A DNA stretch of 17,499 nucleotides from an uncultured Lacticaseibacillus sp. (GCA_934293835.1 CAKQZO010000020.1:1-17499); one strand, 5' to 3'; shown: positions 8,897 to 14,596, numbered from the stretch's first letter. A program made the numbers and translations. Notes: a model not told the origin generated them from the sequence alone.

Positions 8897-9622
8897 ATGT
8901 TTGACCGATTACCCGCGAAGAAGCAGGTCGCGGTTGGCGCCATTGCTTTCGTCGGGATAGAATTGCTCTTGAGTTGGGGTCTGCCGAAAGTCATGGCAGG
9001 CGTTCGCGCCGGGACGGCGCTACCCAAGACGGTGCTGGGGCTGGCGCAGTTCGGCCTGTACTGGCTGTATGTGCTCGTACTGCTATTCTTGACTCGAGAT
9101 GATTGGCGCCGATCGTTGGCGAAGTTGCGCCAGGGCAAGCTCTGGGGGCTGATCCTCGGCACCGCGTTCTTGAGTCTCTTATATGATGTGCTGGTCGGGT
9201 TTTTGAACCTACCGCTGCCGGCCAATCAAAGCAATAATGATAAGTTATTGGCCATGGTCAGTGGCTCGCCGAGCTTACTCGTGGCGTTCTTGGTCACGGG
9301 CGTTCTCGTGATACCGATCATCGAGGAGCTGATTTTTCAGTACTTCTTCCAGCGTGTGTTGTTTCCGCTACTTTTCTTCAAGTTATCGGCAAAGTGGCGC
9401 AGCGTCGTCGCGGTTCTGCTGGCGACGATTCTGTTCATCCTGTATCACAGCGCGAGTCTGGTGATGTCGCCGCAGACGCTGCTCGTCACCTTCGTCAGCT
9501 ACGGCGACTTGCTCTTGTTCGCCATCTTGTTTGCGGTGACCGACGAGAACATCGCCGCGGTCAGCATGGCGCACATCATCGTCAACCTGGTTTCGTTTAG
9601 TTTGATGCTGGCGGCGATGTGA
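8897..9622 (+). CDS. CPBP-family intramembrane protease-like protein
   Basis: Integral membrane protein of 241 residues with about six to eight hydrophobic segments. It has the three conserved pieces of the CPBP (CAAX protease and bacteriocin-processing, Abi) family: a glutamate pair in IPIIEELIFQ (E143, E144), F180xxxH184 in FILYH, and H226xxxN230 in AHIIVN. The first motif normally reads EExxxR; here the arginine position is Gln148. Family members in lactic acid bacteria are often linked to bacteriocin self-immunity, but no bacteriocin gene is visible here. I chose the ATG at 8897 because AGGAAGGG (8881-8888) is 8 bases upstream; the GTG at 8888 would fall inside that site. It converges on an XRE regulator gene. 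Confidence 0.85.
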   Translation: MFDRLPAKKQVAVGAIAFVGIELLLSWGLPKVMAGVRAGTALPKTVLGLAQFGLYWLYVLVLLFLTRDDWRRSLAKLRQGKLWGLILGTAFLSLLYDVLVGFLNLPLPANQSNNDKLLAMVSGSPSLLVAFLVTGVLVIPIIEELIFQYFFQRVLFPLLFFKLSAKWRSVVAVLLATILFILYHSASLVMSPQTLLVTFVSYGDLLLFAILFAVTDENIAAVSMAHIIVNLVSFSLMLAAM

Positions 9623-9624
9623 TC

Positions 9625-9663
9625 AAAAAAGGCGCCGACACTCAATTTGCGAGTGTCGGCGCC
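9625..9663 (-). terminator. Terminator of the first XRE gene, possibly bidirectional
   Basis: A perfect 13-base stem, GGCGCCGACACTC with GAGTGTCGGCGCC, and a 7-base loop. On the minus strand it is followed by six Ts (9625-9630). On the plus strand no T run follows, so termination of the CPBP gene would be weaker. Confidence 0.88.
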
Positions 9664-9670
9664 GTTATCG

Positions 9671-10204
9671 TTACCAGCCGATGAGCGTGCGCCGAATCAA
9701 CACGGCGATGCCCAAAGCGATGAATAAGCCGAGATAGATGGTGTTGTACCAGCGCCAGGCGCGCGGGAGCTCGCGCTTTTGCTTGGCCAAGGGGTTGTGC
9801 TGCAGCATGTATTGTGTGGACGCGGCGTTACCGGCGATCGCCAGTGCCAATAACACCAGCATCGGGTCGGACAGCGTCCAGCTAGAGAAGAAGAACGGGC
9901 CGAATAGCATGATGCCCAGCACCAGGTTCGTCAGCTGTGGGCCGAGCATCCCCCATGTCGCGTCGCGAACCAGTCGTTCTTTGGTTTGTAAGTCTTCCAC
10001 AAGATCAGATCCTTCCTGAAGGAGTTTGTCGAGTGAGAGGCCGTACAGGTGGCTGAGGCGGATCAGGCTGACGATGTCCGGCAGCGTACGCCCGTTTTCC
10101 CAGTTGGACACGGTCTTGACCGCTATGCCGACTTTTTCCGCGAGTTGTGCCTGGGTCCAGCCCAGCGCCTTGCGCCTCACGCGCAAGATTTCCCCGATTG
10201 CCAT
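9671..10204 (-). CDS. XRE-family regulator with membrane domain (XRE1)
   Basis: A 177-residue protein with an N-terminal Cro/C1-type helix-turn-helix (about 3-60; WTQAQLAEKVGIAVKTVSNWENGRTLPD) and, after a charged linker (64-80), three probable membrane helices (about 86-106, 113-128 and 152-170). It is thus a membrane-anchored DNA-binding protein of unknown signal. The ATG at 10204 is preceded by GGAGG at 7 bases; an ATG eight codons earlier would place that site inside the gene. It belongs to a set of five related regulator genes in this window, and is the least similar in the recognition helix (KTVSNW instead of RQTIS-W). It is divergent from the crcB pair. Confidence 0.88.
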   Translation of the reverse strand: MAIGEILRVRRKALGWTQAQLAEKVGIAVKTVSNWENGRTLPDIVSLIRLSHLYGLSLDKLLQEGSDLVEDLQTKERLVRDATWGMLGPQLTNLVLGIMLFGPFFFSSWTLSDPMLVLLALAIAGNAASTQYMLQHNPLAKQKRELPRAWRWYNTIYLGLFIALGIAVLIRRTLIGW

Positions 10205-10239
10205 CTCACCGCCTCCAGTCTGCCGCATCGCTACGACCT

Positions 10240-10267
10240 TGTATATCCAAGATACTGCCGGTTACAA
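10240..10267 (-). promoter_or_regulatory. Promoter of XRE1
   Basis: On the minus strand TTGTAA (10262-10267) and TATACA (10240-10245) are separated by 16 bases. A 6-base inverted repeat, CAACAA (10265-10270) with TTGTTG (10285-10290), overlaps the -35 and could be an autoregulatory operator. Confidence 0.55.
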
Positions 10268-10311
10268 CAAAACGCACGCGTAAATTGTTGCCGGTTGGGG
10301 TGAGGGAGATA

Positions 10312-10323
10312 TTTCCTGGGAAA
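10312..10323. promoter_or_regulatory. TTTCC-TG-GGAAA palindrome, copy 1
   Basis: First of three copies of this short inverted repeat. It lies between the divergent XRE1 and crcB genes, 54 bases before the crcB -10 box and about 107 bases before the XRE1 start. Likely a transcription factor site, with the regulator unknown. Confidence 0.5.
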
Positions 10324-10374
10324 ATGCAGGATTGGTTAGGTAAATAGTTAGTCCTGTTCATGGGCGCCGGGATT

Positions 10375-10383
10375 TGCTATAAT
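10375..10383 (+). promoter_or_regulatory. Extended -10 promoter of the crcB operon
   Basis: TGCTATAAT gives a perfect extended -10 (TGnTATAAT). The -35 position holds TGTTCA, a weak match, which is tolerable with an extended -10. The predicted transcript start is near 10390, giving a leader of about 74 bases. Confidence 0.75.
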
Positions 10384-10423
10384 GCAAGGCGTTATATTAA
10401 ATTTTGATGAGTGTCGGCGCGCG

Positions 10424-10460
10424 CTTGCCTGAACGTGGCGGGCACGTTAGAGGAGGCAGG
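10424..10460 (+). promoter_or_regulatory. Leader hairpin masking the crcB ribosome binding site
   Basis: CTTGCCT (10424-10430) pairs with AGGCAGG (10454-10460), covering half of the AGGAGG ribosome binding site (10451-10456). Inside is a perfect hairpin, AACGTG-GCGGG-CACGTT (10432-10448). It could repress translation initiation. I did not find a convincing fluoride-riboswitch aptamer upstream. Confidence 0.4.
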
Positions 10461-10463
10461 GCA

Positions 10464-10859
10464 ATGCAGCGATTGCGGTATCAAGATATTCTGGCCGTGT
10501 TCATCGGCGGGTGCTTCGGCGGCGTGGCGCGATGGGGGATTAGCCTGTGGCTCAACGATGCAGACACGATGCTCGGCACCACCGCGGTGAATCTGGTTGG
10601 TAGCTTCGTGCTCGCATTCGTGACGTATGGGCTGGCCGTAGCTATCGACTTGCCAAGCTGGCTGATCTTAGCGCTGGGAACCGGTTTTGTCGGCGCGTTC
10701 ACAACGTTTTCGACGATGGTGTTGAACCTCTACAAGCACATCGGGCAGGCGCCGGGATACGCGGTGGCAATCTTTGGGATTGAGTTGGTCGTCGGCTTAG
10801 GGGCGGCGTTTGCCGGGTATCTCAGTGCTGAGGCATGGGGAAGGCGGCGGTTGGGATGA
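10464..10859 (+). CDS. crcB: Fluoride channel subunit CrcB/Fluc, first subunit
   Basis: A 131-residue membrane protein with four predicted helices, one half of a fluoride-specific export channel that lowers cytoplasmic F-. Family signatures are GGCFGGVARW (15-24), NLVGSF (43-48) and TGFVGAFTTFST (73-84). The Phe-box phenylalanine F82 is present, but the second position is M85 instead of Phe. The ATG at 10464 follows AGGAGG at 7 bases; upstream in-frame ATGs lack such a site. The positive N and C termini (R3, R5, and RRR at the end) suggest both face the cytoplasm. The stop overlaps the likely start of the second subunit gene as ATGA, so they are probably coupled and form a heterodimer. Confidence 0.93.
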   Translation: MQRLRYQDILAVFIGGCFGGVARWGISLWLNDADTMLGTTAVNLVGSFVLAFVTYGLAVAIDLPSWLILALGTGFVGAFTTFSTMVLNLYKHIGQAPGYAVAIFGIELVVGLGAAFAGYLSAEAWGRRRLG

Positions 10860-11206
10860 TGCTCTTAGTTGCCTTAGGTGCCGGTTGTGGCGCCGTGATG
10901 CGGTATGTGCTGACGCAACTAGGCAAGAACTGGTGGCCGAATGTGCCGCTAGCGACGCTCGTGATCAATGTCAGCGGCGCCTTTTTGGCTGGGTTCTTGG
11001 CGATGCTGACGTTGCCGCAGGCGTGGTCGTTGTTGCTGTTGACCGGGGTGTGCGGCGGGTACACGACCTTCTCCACCTTCATGACCGACGCGCTAATCTT
11101 GTTGCGCAACCGGCGGTACCACGCGTTTGCCTGGTACTACTTCGGTACGGCGGGGCTAGGGATCGTCACCTTGATGCTCGGCGCGTGGCTGGGGAAGATG
11201 TTGTGA
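10856..11206 (+). CDS. crcB: Fluoride channel subunit CrcB/Fluc, second subunit
   Basis: A 116-residue four-helix membrane protein, partner of the preceding subunit. It carries GAGCGAVMRY (8-17), N38 in VINVSGAF, and GGYTTFSTF (67-75), with both Phe-box residues F72 and F75. The positive charge clusters in the loop before the last helix (LRNRRYH) while the ends are nearly neutral, opposite to the first subunit, as expected for heterodimers of opposite membrane orientation. I chose the ATG at 10856 because it overlaps the upstream stop (ATGA) and gives the usual family N terminus; an ATG at 10835 is possible but its GAGG is one base away. Confidence 0.92.
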   Translation: MMLLVALGAGCGAVMRYVLTQLGKNWWPNVPLATLVINVSGAFLAGFLAMLTLPQAWSLLLLTGVCGGYTTFSTFMTDALILLRNRRYHAFAWYYFGTAGLGIVTLMLGAWLGKML

Positions 11207-11228
11207 ATGTCTGATAAGGAGATGCGTT

Positions 11229-11420
11229 ATGGTCAAGCGGGAAAAACGGTTCGTTGTGGTTGAAAAGTCTGCGATGGCAGGTGCTCATGTGGTTGATGTC
11301 TTGGTCGACCGCCAGACGCGGGTGCAGTATCTGAGTGTCTCGATCAGCTCCGGTGGGGGTTTGACGGTTCTTGTCGATGCGGCCGGCAAGCCTTTGTTAT
11401 ATGAAGGGGACTTGGATTAA
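11229..11420 (+). CDS. DUF6440-like small protein
   Basis: A 63-residue soluble protein. The pattern KREKRFVVVEK, VLVDRQTRVQYL, SSGGGLTVLVDAAGKPL resembles the small DUF6440 family seen in Bacillota, whose function is unknown. AAGGAG sits six bases before the ATG. It starts 22 bases after the crcB pair, with no promoter or terminator between, and is closed by a strong terminator, so it is the third gene of that operon. A link to fluoride handling is only inferred from position. Confidence 0.75.
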   Translation: MVKREKRFVVVEKSAMAGAHVVDVLVDRQTRVQYLSVSISSGGGLTVLVDAAGKPLLYEGDLD

Positions 11421-11434
11421 GTCGTGTAACATCC

Positions 11435-11477
11435 AAAAACGCACGCAACGGGCGTATTTCCGCTGCGTGCGTTTTTT
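11435..11477. terminator. Bidirectional terminator, crcB operon / XRE2
   Basis: AAAAACGCACGCA (11435-11447) pairs perfectly with TGCGTGCGTTTTT (11464-11476), 13 base pairs, with a 16-base loop. T runs occur on both strands (six Ts on plus, five on minus), fitting the convergent genes on either side. Confidence 0.92.
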
Positions 11478-11481
11478 GGGC

Positions 11482-12066
11482 TTAGTGCAGGACGCTGTGT
11501 AAGAAGGCAAAGGGGATGAGGACGATCAGCGCCACAATCGCGGTGATGAGGGCCACGATCGCGGCCAGTCCCCATTGTTGCAGCTGATCGTGCCACCAAT
11601 GCCGCTGCTTGCGGATGGCCTCAATGTCCTTGCCGTTCTCGTAGGCGAGAATCTCCTTGTAGGTGTGCACATCCGCCTTGTGTTTGAGGTATTCTAGATG
11701 AAGCGCGGGAATGAAGCTGAGCCCGAAAGGCACCATGATCACCCAAAACCAAGGGCCGGGAAGCCACAACGCGGGGCCAAGCGCAACGATGCCGACGAGC
11801 CAGCCGCCGATCATCAGCTTGGCATCACGATTGGTCGCTTTGGTGAAGACCTTCTTTTTCATAGTTGAAACATCTCCTTTGACTAATTGGTCTAAGGAAG
11901 TGTCAAATAGCACGCTCAGCAAGAGGAGATTCTCGATATCGGGATAGTGGCGATCGTTCTCCCAATTGGAAATCGTCTGGCGAGACACGTAGAGCTTCTC
12001 TGCCAGCTGCTCCTGGGTCATGTTCAGACGCTCTCGTTGTTGTTGAATCTGCTTGCCGATTTGCAT
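11482..12066 (-). CDS. XRE-family regulator with membrane domain (XRE2)
   Basis: A 194-residue protein with a Cro/C1 helix-turn-helix (1-60; MTQEQLAEKLYVSRQTISNW) fused to a membrane part with helices at about 84-102, 105-123 and 166-190, and a charged cytosolic segment between the second and third. Such fusions are widespread in lactobacilli; the signals are unknown. AGGAGGT supports the start. K63-G64-D65 is encoded by AAAGGAGAT, which is also a perfect Shine-Dalgarno sequence 8 bases after its G and before an in-frame ATG (M69, 11862-11860), so a 126-residue membrane-only product could be made. Compare the split XRE4 pair at 12852-13466. Confidence 0.9.
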   Translation of the reverse strand: MQIGKQIQQQRERLNMTQEQLAEKLYVSRQTISNWENDRHYPDIENLLLLSVLFDTSLDQLVKGDVSTMKKKVFTKATNRDAKLMIGGWLVGIVALGPALWLPGPWFWVIMVPFGLSFIPALHLEYLKHKADVHTYKEILAYENGKDIEAIRKQRHWWHDQLQQWGLAAIVALITAIVALIVLIPFAFLHSVLH

Positions 12067-12158
12067 TTGGCTACCTCCTACTCAATCGTCGCAGAAAAAT
12101 CAGCATTTCGCGAGCAAACGTGTGTGACAATGGCGCTAAAGCCTTTTGACACCGTAAC

Positions 12159-12688
12159 TTAAGCCGCGGAGAGAATGCCGAAGATCACCGTCAACACCGT
12201 GCTCACGATCGTCGCATAATCCATCAGGCAAGTGCCGACGCGCTCGGCGATGACGTTCGCCTCATCTGGATAGCGGGCGAGGCGAGGCGTAGTTGGGCAT
12301 AGTCGCGGCCCTTGAATAGGATGAAAATGCTGAATAGTAGCTGGCCGATGACCAAGGTCACCGCCAAGCGGCCGTCGATGCCAGCGTTCATCAAGCGATT
12401 ATTGAGCACGGTCAGAAAGCTCGTGAACAACGACCCCGCGATAAACAGCGGCGTGATCTGGTTGGCCGCGTTAAGGTGGGCTTGGACGACACGGTCGCCT
12501 TTGATGAAGTCGTCGAGGGACAAGGCGAAGAGATCACTCAGCGCAATCAAACTATAGATGTCCGGCAGGCTTTTACCGTTCTCCCAGTTCGAGATTGTCT
12601 GCCGGCTGACGTGTAATTGTTCGGCCAAGTGTTCTTGACTCAAGTGGGCCTGCTTGCGGTGTTGGCGTATCGTTGTGGCTAAATTCAT
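12159..12688 (-). pseudogene. XRE-family regulator with membrane domain, frameshifted (XRE3)
   Basis: The helix-turn-helix (1-60; LSQEHLAEQLHVSRQTISNW, PDIYSLIALSDLFALSLDDFIKGD) and two membrane helices (about 79-96 and 107-125) are intact. After residue 136 the frame enters a proline/serine-rich tail and stops at 12224. A 5-base unit (GGCGA on the plus strand, 12276-12289) is tandemly repeated there. Taking out one unit restores a 174-residue protein ending RYPDEANVIAERVG...IVSTVLTVIFGILSAA, with a third membrane helix like its paralogues, and a stop at 12159. GGAGG 8 bases upstream supports the start. It may be a true mutation, phase variation or an assembly error. As read, the product would be 154 residues and lack the last helix. 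Confidence 0.8.
12276..12289. repeat. GGCGA slippage tract inside XRE3
   Basis: GGCGA-GGCGA-GGCG, 2.8 units of 5 bases. Loss of one unit puts the 3' part of XRE3 back in frame. Confidence 0.75.
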
Positions 12689-12771
12689 ATATCAATCCTC
12701 CACTATCAGCGTACCAGAAAGTCATGCTGACGACTGTCGAAAGTGTTTGACAATCGCTGTGGATGGAAAGT

Positions 12772-12785
12772 ATTTCCCGGGAAAT
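12772..12785. promoter_or_regulatory. TTTCC-CG-GGAAA palindrome, copy 2
   Basis: ATTTCCCGGGAAAT is a perfect 14-base palindrome. It lies between divergent XRE3 (84 bases to its start) and XRE4 (about 66 bases to its ATG). A perfect TTGACA lies at 12747-12752; 18 bases on, a weak TATTTC would overlap the palindrome. Confidence 0.55.
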
Positions 12786-12821
12786 GCTTGGGCTGGTTGC
12801 GTGCATGCGGCCGCTGGTTGC

Positions 12822-12830
12822 TGGTAAGAT
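12822..12830 (+). promoter_or_regulatory. Possible extended -10 promoter of XRE4
   Basis: TGGTAAGAT matches the TGnTATAAT pattern at 4 of 6 hexamer positions plus TG, with no good -35. It lies 40 bases after the palindrome. Alternative: TTGACA at 12747 with a -10 at 12771. Confidence 0.35.
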
Positions 12831-12851
12831 GAAACCAGATTCCTTAGGGTA

Positions 12852-13058
12852 ATGATGGAGGCGCAAAGAATAACGATAGGCGAACAACTGACGATGGCGC
12901 GCAAGGCGCGCGGGTTGACTCAGCAACAAGTCGCAACTAAGATTCACGTGACTCGGCAGACCATTTCCAGCTGGGAGGTCGGCCGCAGTTATCCGGATAT
13001 GGCCAGCGTGCTCGCATTAGGCGACTTCTTCGCGCTTTCTCTGGATCAATTACTCTAA
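12852..13058 (+). CDS. Small XRE-family HTH regulator (XRE4)
   Basis: A 68-residue protein that is only a Cro/C1 helix-turn-helix (LTQQQVATKIHVTRQTISSWEVGRSYPD, ending ALSLDQLL). The paralogues continue from the same point into a membrane domain; here a TAA stands where XRE2 has the lysine codon AAA, and the membrane part is the next gene. The two probably act as a pair. The start is uncertain: ATG-ATG at 12852 and 12855 have only AGGG (12845-12848) upstream, whereas GGAGG at 12857-12861 is 8 bases before an in-frame ATA (12870), which would give the usual N terminus TIGEQL. I kept the ATG. Confidence 0.82.
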   Translation: MMEAQRITIGEQLTMARKARGLTQQQVATKIHVTRQTISSWEVGRSYPDMASVLALGDFFALSLDQLL

Positions 13059-13073
13059 GGAGATGCGGGAATC

Positions 13074-13466
13074 ATGACTGATGCCAAAATCAAAGAACAA
13101 GAGCGCCAAAGCGCGCGGATCATGTCCTGGGCGGCCGCAGGGGTCAATCTGGCGCTGCTTGCGCTTGAGATGATGCAACTGGGCCACGTCGCGGGGATGC
13201 GCTTAGGAATCGGGGCGAATATCCTGCTGACGGTGGTCATCACCTTGAATCTGGTCGTGACGCTGTACGCGACGAAGCGGTATGCGGCCATTCGCGGCAA
13301 GACCGACGCGCAACGGCAACACCACGCGTTGGGCTGGATCGCAGGCGGCTTGCTTGCAGCCGGCGTGCTTGCACTGGCGCTCACGGGCTGGAGTTGGTGG
13401 CTAGTTGGCGGGGTGTGTGGCGGCGTGGTGGGATTTTTGATCGTCTGGCTGGTTTGGATACGCTGA
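13074..13466 (+). CDS. Four-helix membrane protein paired with XRE4
   Basis: A 130-residue integral membrane protein with a short charged N terminus (MTDAKIKEQERQSAR) and four predicted helices (about 16-36, 47-67, 85-105 and 108-128). No enzyme motif is seen. It begins 15 bases after the XRE4 stop. Its ribosome binding site AAGGAG overlaps that stop codon (TAAGGAG), so translation is coupled. Position and layout match the membrane half of XRE2, which suggests that it is a sensor or anchor that controls the HTH partner, but this is inference. An AAGGAG-to-ATG spacing of about 11 bases is long. Confidence 0.8.
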   Translation: MTDAKIKEQERQSARIMSWAAAGVNLALLALEMMQLGHVAGMRLGIGANILLTVVITLNLVVTLYATKRYAAIRGKTDAQRQHHALGWIAGGLLAAGVLALALTGWSWWLVGGVCGGVVGFLIVWLVWIR

Positions 13467-13485
13467 GGCTTATTTGGTGGCGCAA

Positions 13486-13497
13486 TTTCCTGGGAAA
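13486..13497. promoter_or_regulatory. TTTCC-TG-GGAAA palindrome, copy 3
   Basis: Third copy, in the gap before XRE5, 81 bases upstream of its ATG and 54 bases before a weak -10-like TACACT (13552-13557). That 54-base distance equals the one in copy 1. Confidence 0.5.
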
Positions 13498-13578
13498 GAT
13501 TCCGGGCATAAGTGTCGCGAATCGTTGGTGGTGTGTGCGCCGCTGAATGCGTACACTAGGGGCTAAGGAGGCGATATT

Positions 13579-14016
13579 ATGTATTTAGGACAAGGAATCG
13601 CGGCGGCGCGCCGCAAGCAGGGATTATCCCAGGAGGCGGTGGCCGCACACCTAGGCGTGAGCCGCCAGACGATTTCAAAATGGGAAACTGGCGAGACGCT
13701 GCCAGACATTTTCCAGGCCAAGAAGCTCGCCACGCTGTATGCGCTCAGCCTTGACGAGCTCGTCAGCTTCGATGCCGACGTGGCGGAGATCGAACACGCG
13801 GTCATGCACACAACTGAGGCAGTCAACCAGAAGGTGGATTGGACCACGATGTGGGCCAAGAAGTACCCGGTGTTGGCGCGCTACCAAGAAGAAGTCGACA
13901 CGGCACCTTACGCGCACGCGCTGGAGGATCAGCTGACGACGCTGCAACAGACGTACGGCTACAGTCGCCAAGACGCGCTGTTGGTACTCAAGGACATCTT
14001 GGGCAAGTTGCTGTAG
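13579..14016 (+). CDS. XRE-family regulator with soluble C-terminal tail (XRE5)
   Basis: A 145-residue protein with a Cro/C1 helix-turn-helix (1-60; LSQEAVAAHLGVSRQTISKWETGETLPD) and a C-terminal part (61-145) with no membrane helix, containing VDWTTMWAKKYPVLARY and a helical end (QDALLVLKDILGKLL). It is the only member of the local set that looks wholly cytosolic, so it probably differs in how it senses its signal. AAGGAGG at 13565-13571 supports the ATG. The upstream gap carries the third palindrome. The gene after it has its own promoter. Confidence 0.88.
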   Translation: MYLGQGIAAARRKQGLSQEAVAAHLGVSRQTISKWETGETLPDIFQAKKLATLYALSLDELVSFDADVAEIEHAVMHTTEAVNQKVDWTTMWAKKYPVLARYQEEVDTAPYAHALEDQLTTLQQTYGYSRQDALLVLKDILGKLL

Positions 14017-14038
14017 GGTGACATGACAAAAATGTTCG

Positions 14039-14067
14039 TTGTGTCCATGCGAGCGAGCGCGTATATT
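14039..14067 (+). promoter_or_regulatory. Promoter of the small membrane-protein operon
   Basis: TTGTGT (14039-14044), a 17-base spacer, then TATATT (14062-14067, 5 of 6 matches). It lies 39 bases before the start of the next gene. Confidence 0.6.
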
Positions 14068-14106
14068 AAAGCTAAAACCGCTATCGCACAGACAAGGGGG
14101 CACGGG

Positions 14107-14412
14107 ATGAAAGTTTACAGCACGGGTTTGATTTACGTCAGCGTCTGGGCCATTGCCTTTGCCGTGGCGATCTGGCTGATTCCCACCGCGCAGTTCCACA
14201 TGGTTTTAAATCTGCGCGGCGGGCGGGTGGCCAATCCGGGCAAGTGGCTGATCGTCTTGCCGATACTCTTCGTCGGCTTGAACGGCTGGTCGTGGCGGGC
14301 ATTGCGGCAGCACCCCAAGGCCAAGCCGACTTGGCGCGATGACTGGGGGTTGCTCGCCGTCGAGCTGGTGCTGATGGCTTGGTTCACGTTCGAGCAGCTC
14401 GTGAGTCATTGA
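14107..14412 (+). CDS. Small membrane protein, unknown function
   Basis: A 101-residue protein with three predicted membrane helices (about 7-26, 44-62 and 80-96) and a basic loop (RALRQHPKAKPTWRDD) between the second and third. I do not recognise a family; the layout recalls SdpI-like small immunity or integral membrane proteins, but no diagnostic motif is seen. AAGGGGG seven bases before the ATG at 14107 fixes the start; an upstream in-frame ATG (14023) has no such site and would precede the promoter. It is the first of three small membrane-protein genes with short gaps (10 bases each) and the same direction. Confidence 0.75.
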   Translation: MKVYSTGLIYVSVWAIAFAVAIWLIPTAQFHMVLNLRGGRVANPGKWLIVLPILFVGLNGWSWRALRQHPKAKPTWRDDWGLLAVELVLMAWFTFEQLVSH

Positions 14413-14422
14413 GGGTAAGCCG

Positions 14423-14596
14423 ATGAAAATTTTGCAAATCGTGGTGTTTGTCGTGGTTGGCTGGACCTTGCTTTGCCTCTTGCTGGCGGGGCTTCGCTTC
14501 TGTTGGCGCCGTATACGGCACCGGGAGCCCGTTGACTTCTGGAAAGATTTTTGGTGGTTGTGGTTGGAGATGTTGAATCCGCTGAATTGGTTGTGA
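14423..14596 (+). CDS. Very small membrane protein (57 residues)
   Basis: A short gene beginning MKILQIVVFVVVGWTLLCLL with one N-terminal membrane helix (about 4-24), then a basic stretch (RFCWRRIRHRE), and a tryptophan-rich end (FWKDFWWLWLEMLNPLNWL) that looks amphipathic and membrane-associated. GAGGG (14411-14415) overlaps the stop of the preceding gene and lies seven bases before the ATG. Its own stop overlaps the ribosome binding site of the next gene (TGAGGAGG). The tight layout supports it being real. Function unknown; its size and makeup would also fit a small membrane-active peptide. Confidence 0.65.
   Translation: MKILQIVVFVVVGWTLLCLLLAGLRFCWRRIRHREPVDFWKDFWWLWLEMLNPLNWL

Noticed and set aside
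8302..9225. 307-codon minus-strand frame across smpB and the CPBP gene
   Set aside because: It crosses the smpB terminator and two well-supported genes and shows no domain.
10381..10430. Alternative pairing of GCAAG (10384-10388) with CTTGC (10424-10428) as an antiterminator-like switch for crcB
   Set aside because: The first arm overlaps or precedes the predicted transcript start, so it would not be in the RNA.
10390..10463. Fluoride riboswitch upstream of crcB
   Set aside because: A GATGAGTGTC stretch recalls part of the aptamer, but the flanking GGC/GCC stem, pseudoknot partners and the conserved CUGAUGGCCUC-type 3' element are not found.
12067..12158. A fourth copy of the palindrome upstream of XRE2
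   Set aside because: The nearest sequence, ATTTCGCGAGCAAA, keeps only one half and has no symmetric partner.
9671..14016. Prophage or integrative element carrying the XRE genes
   Set aside because: No integrase, structural gene, attachment repeats or tRNA was found; the HTH proteins resemble membrane-linked regulators rather than phage repressors.
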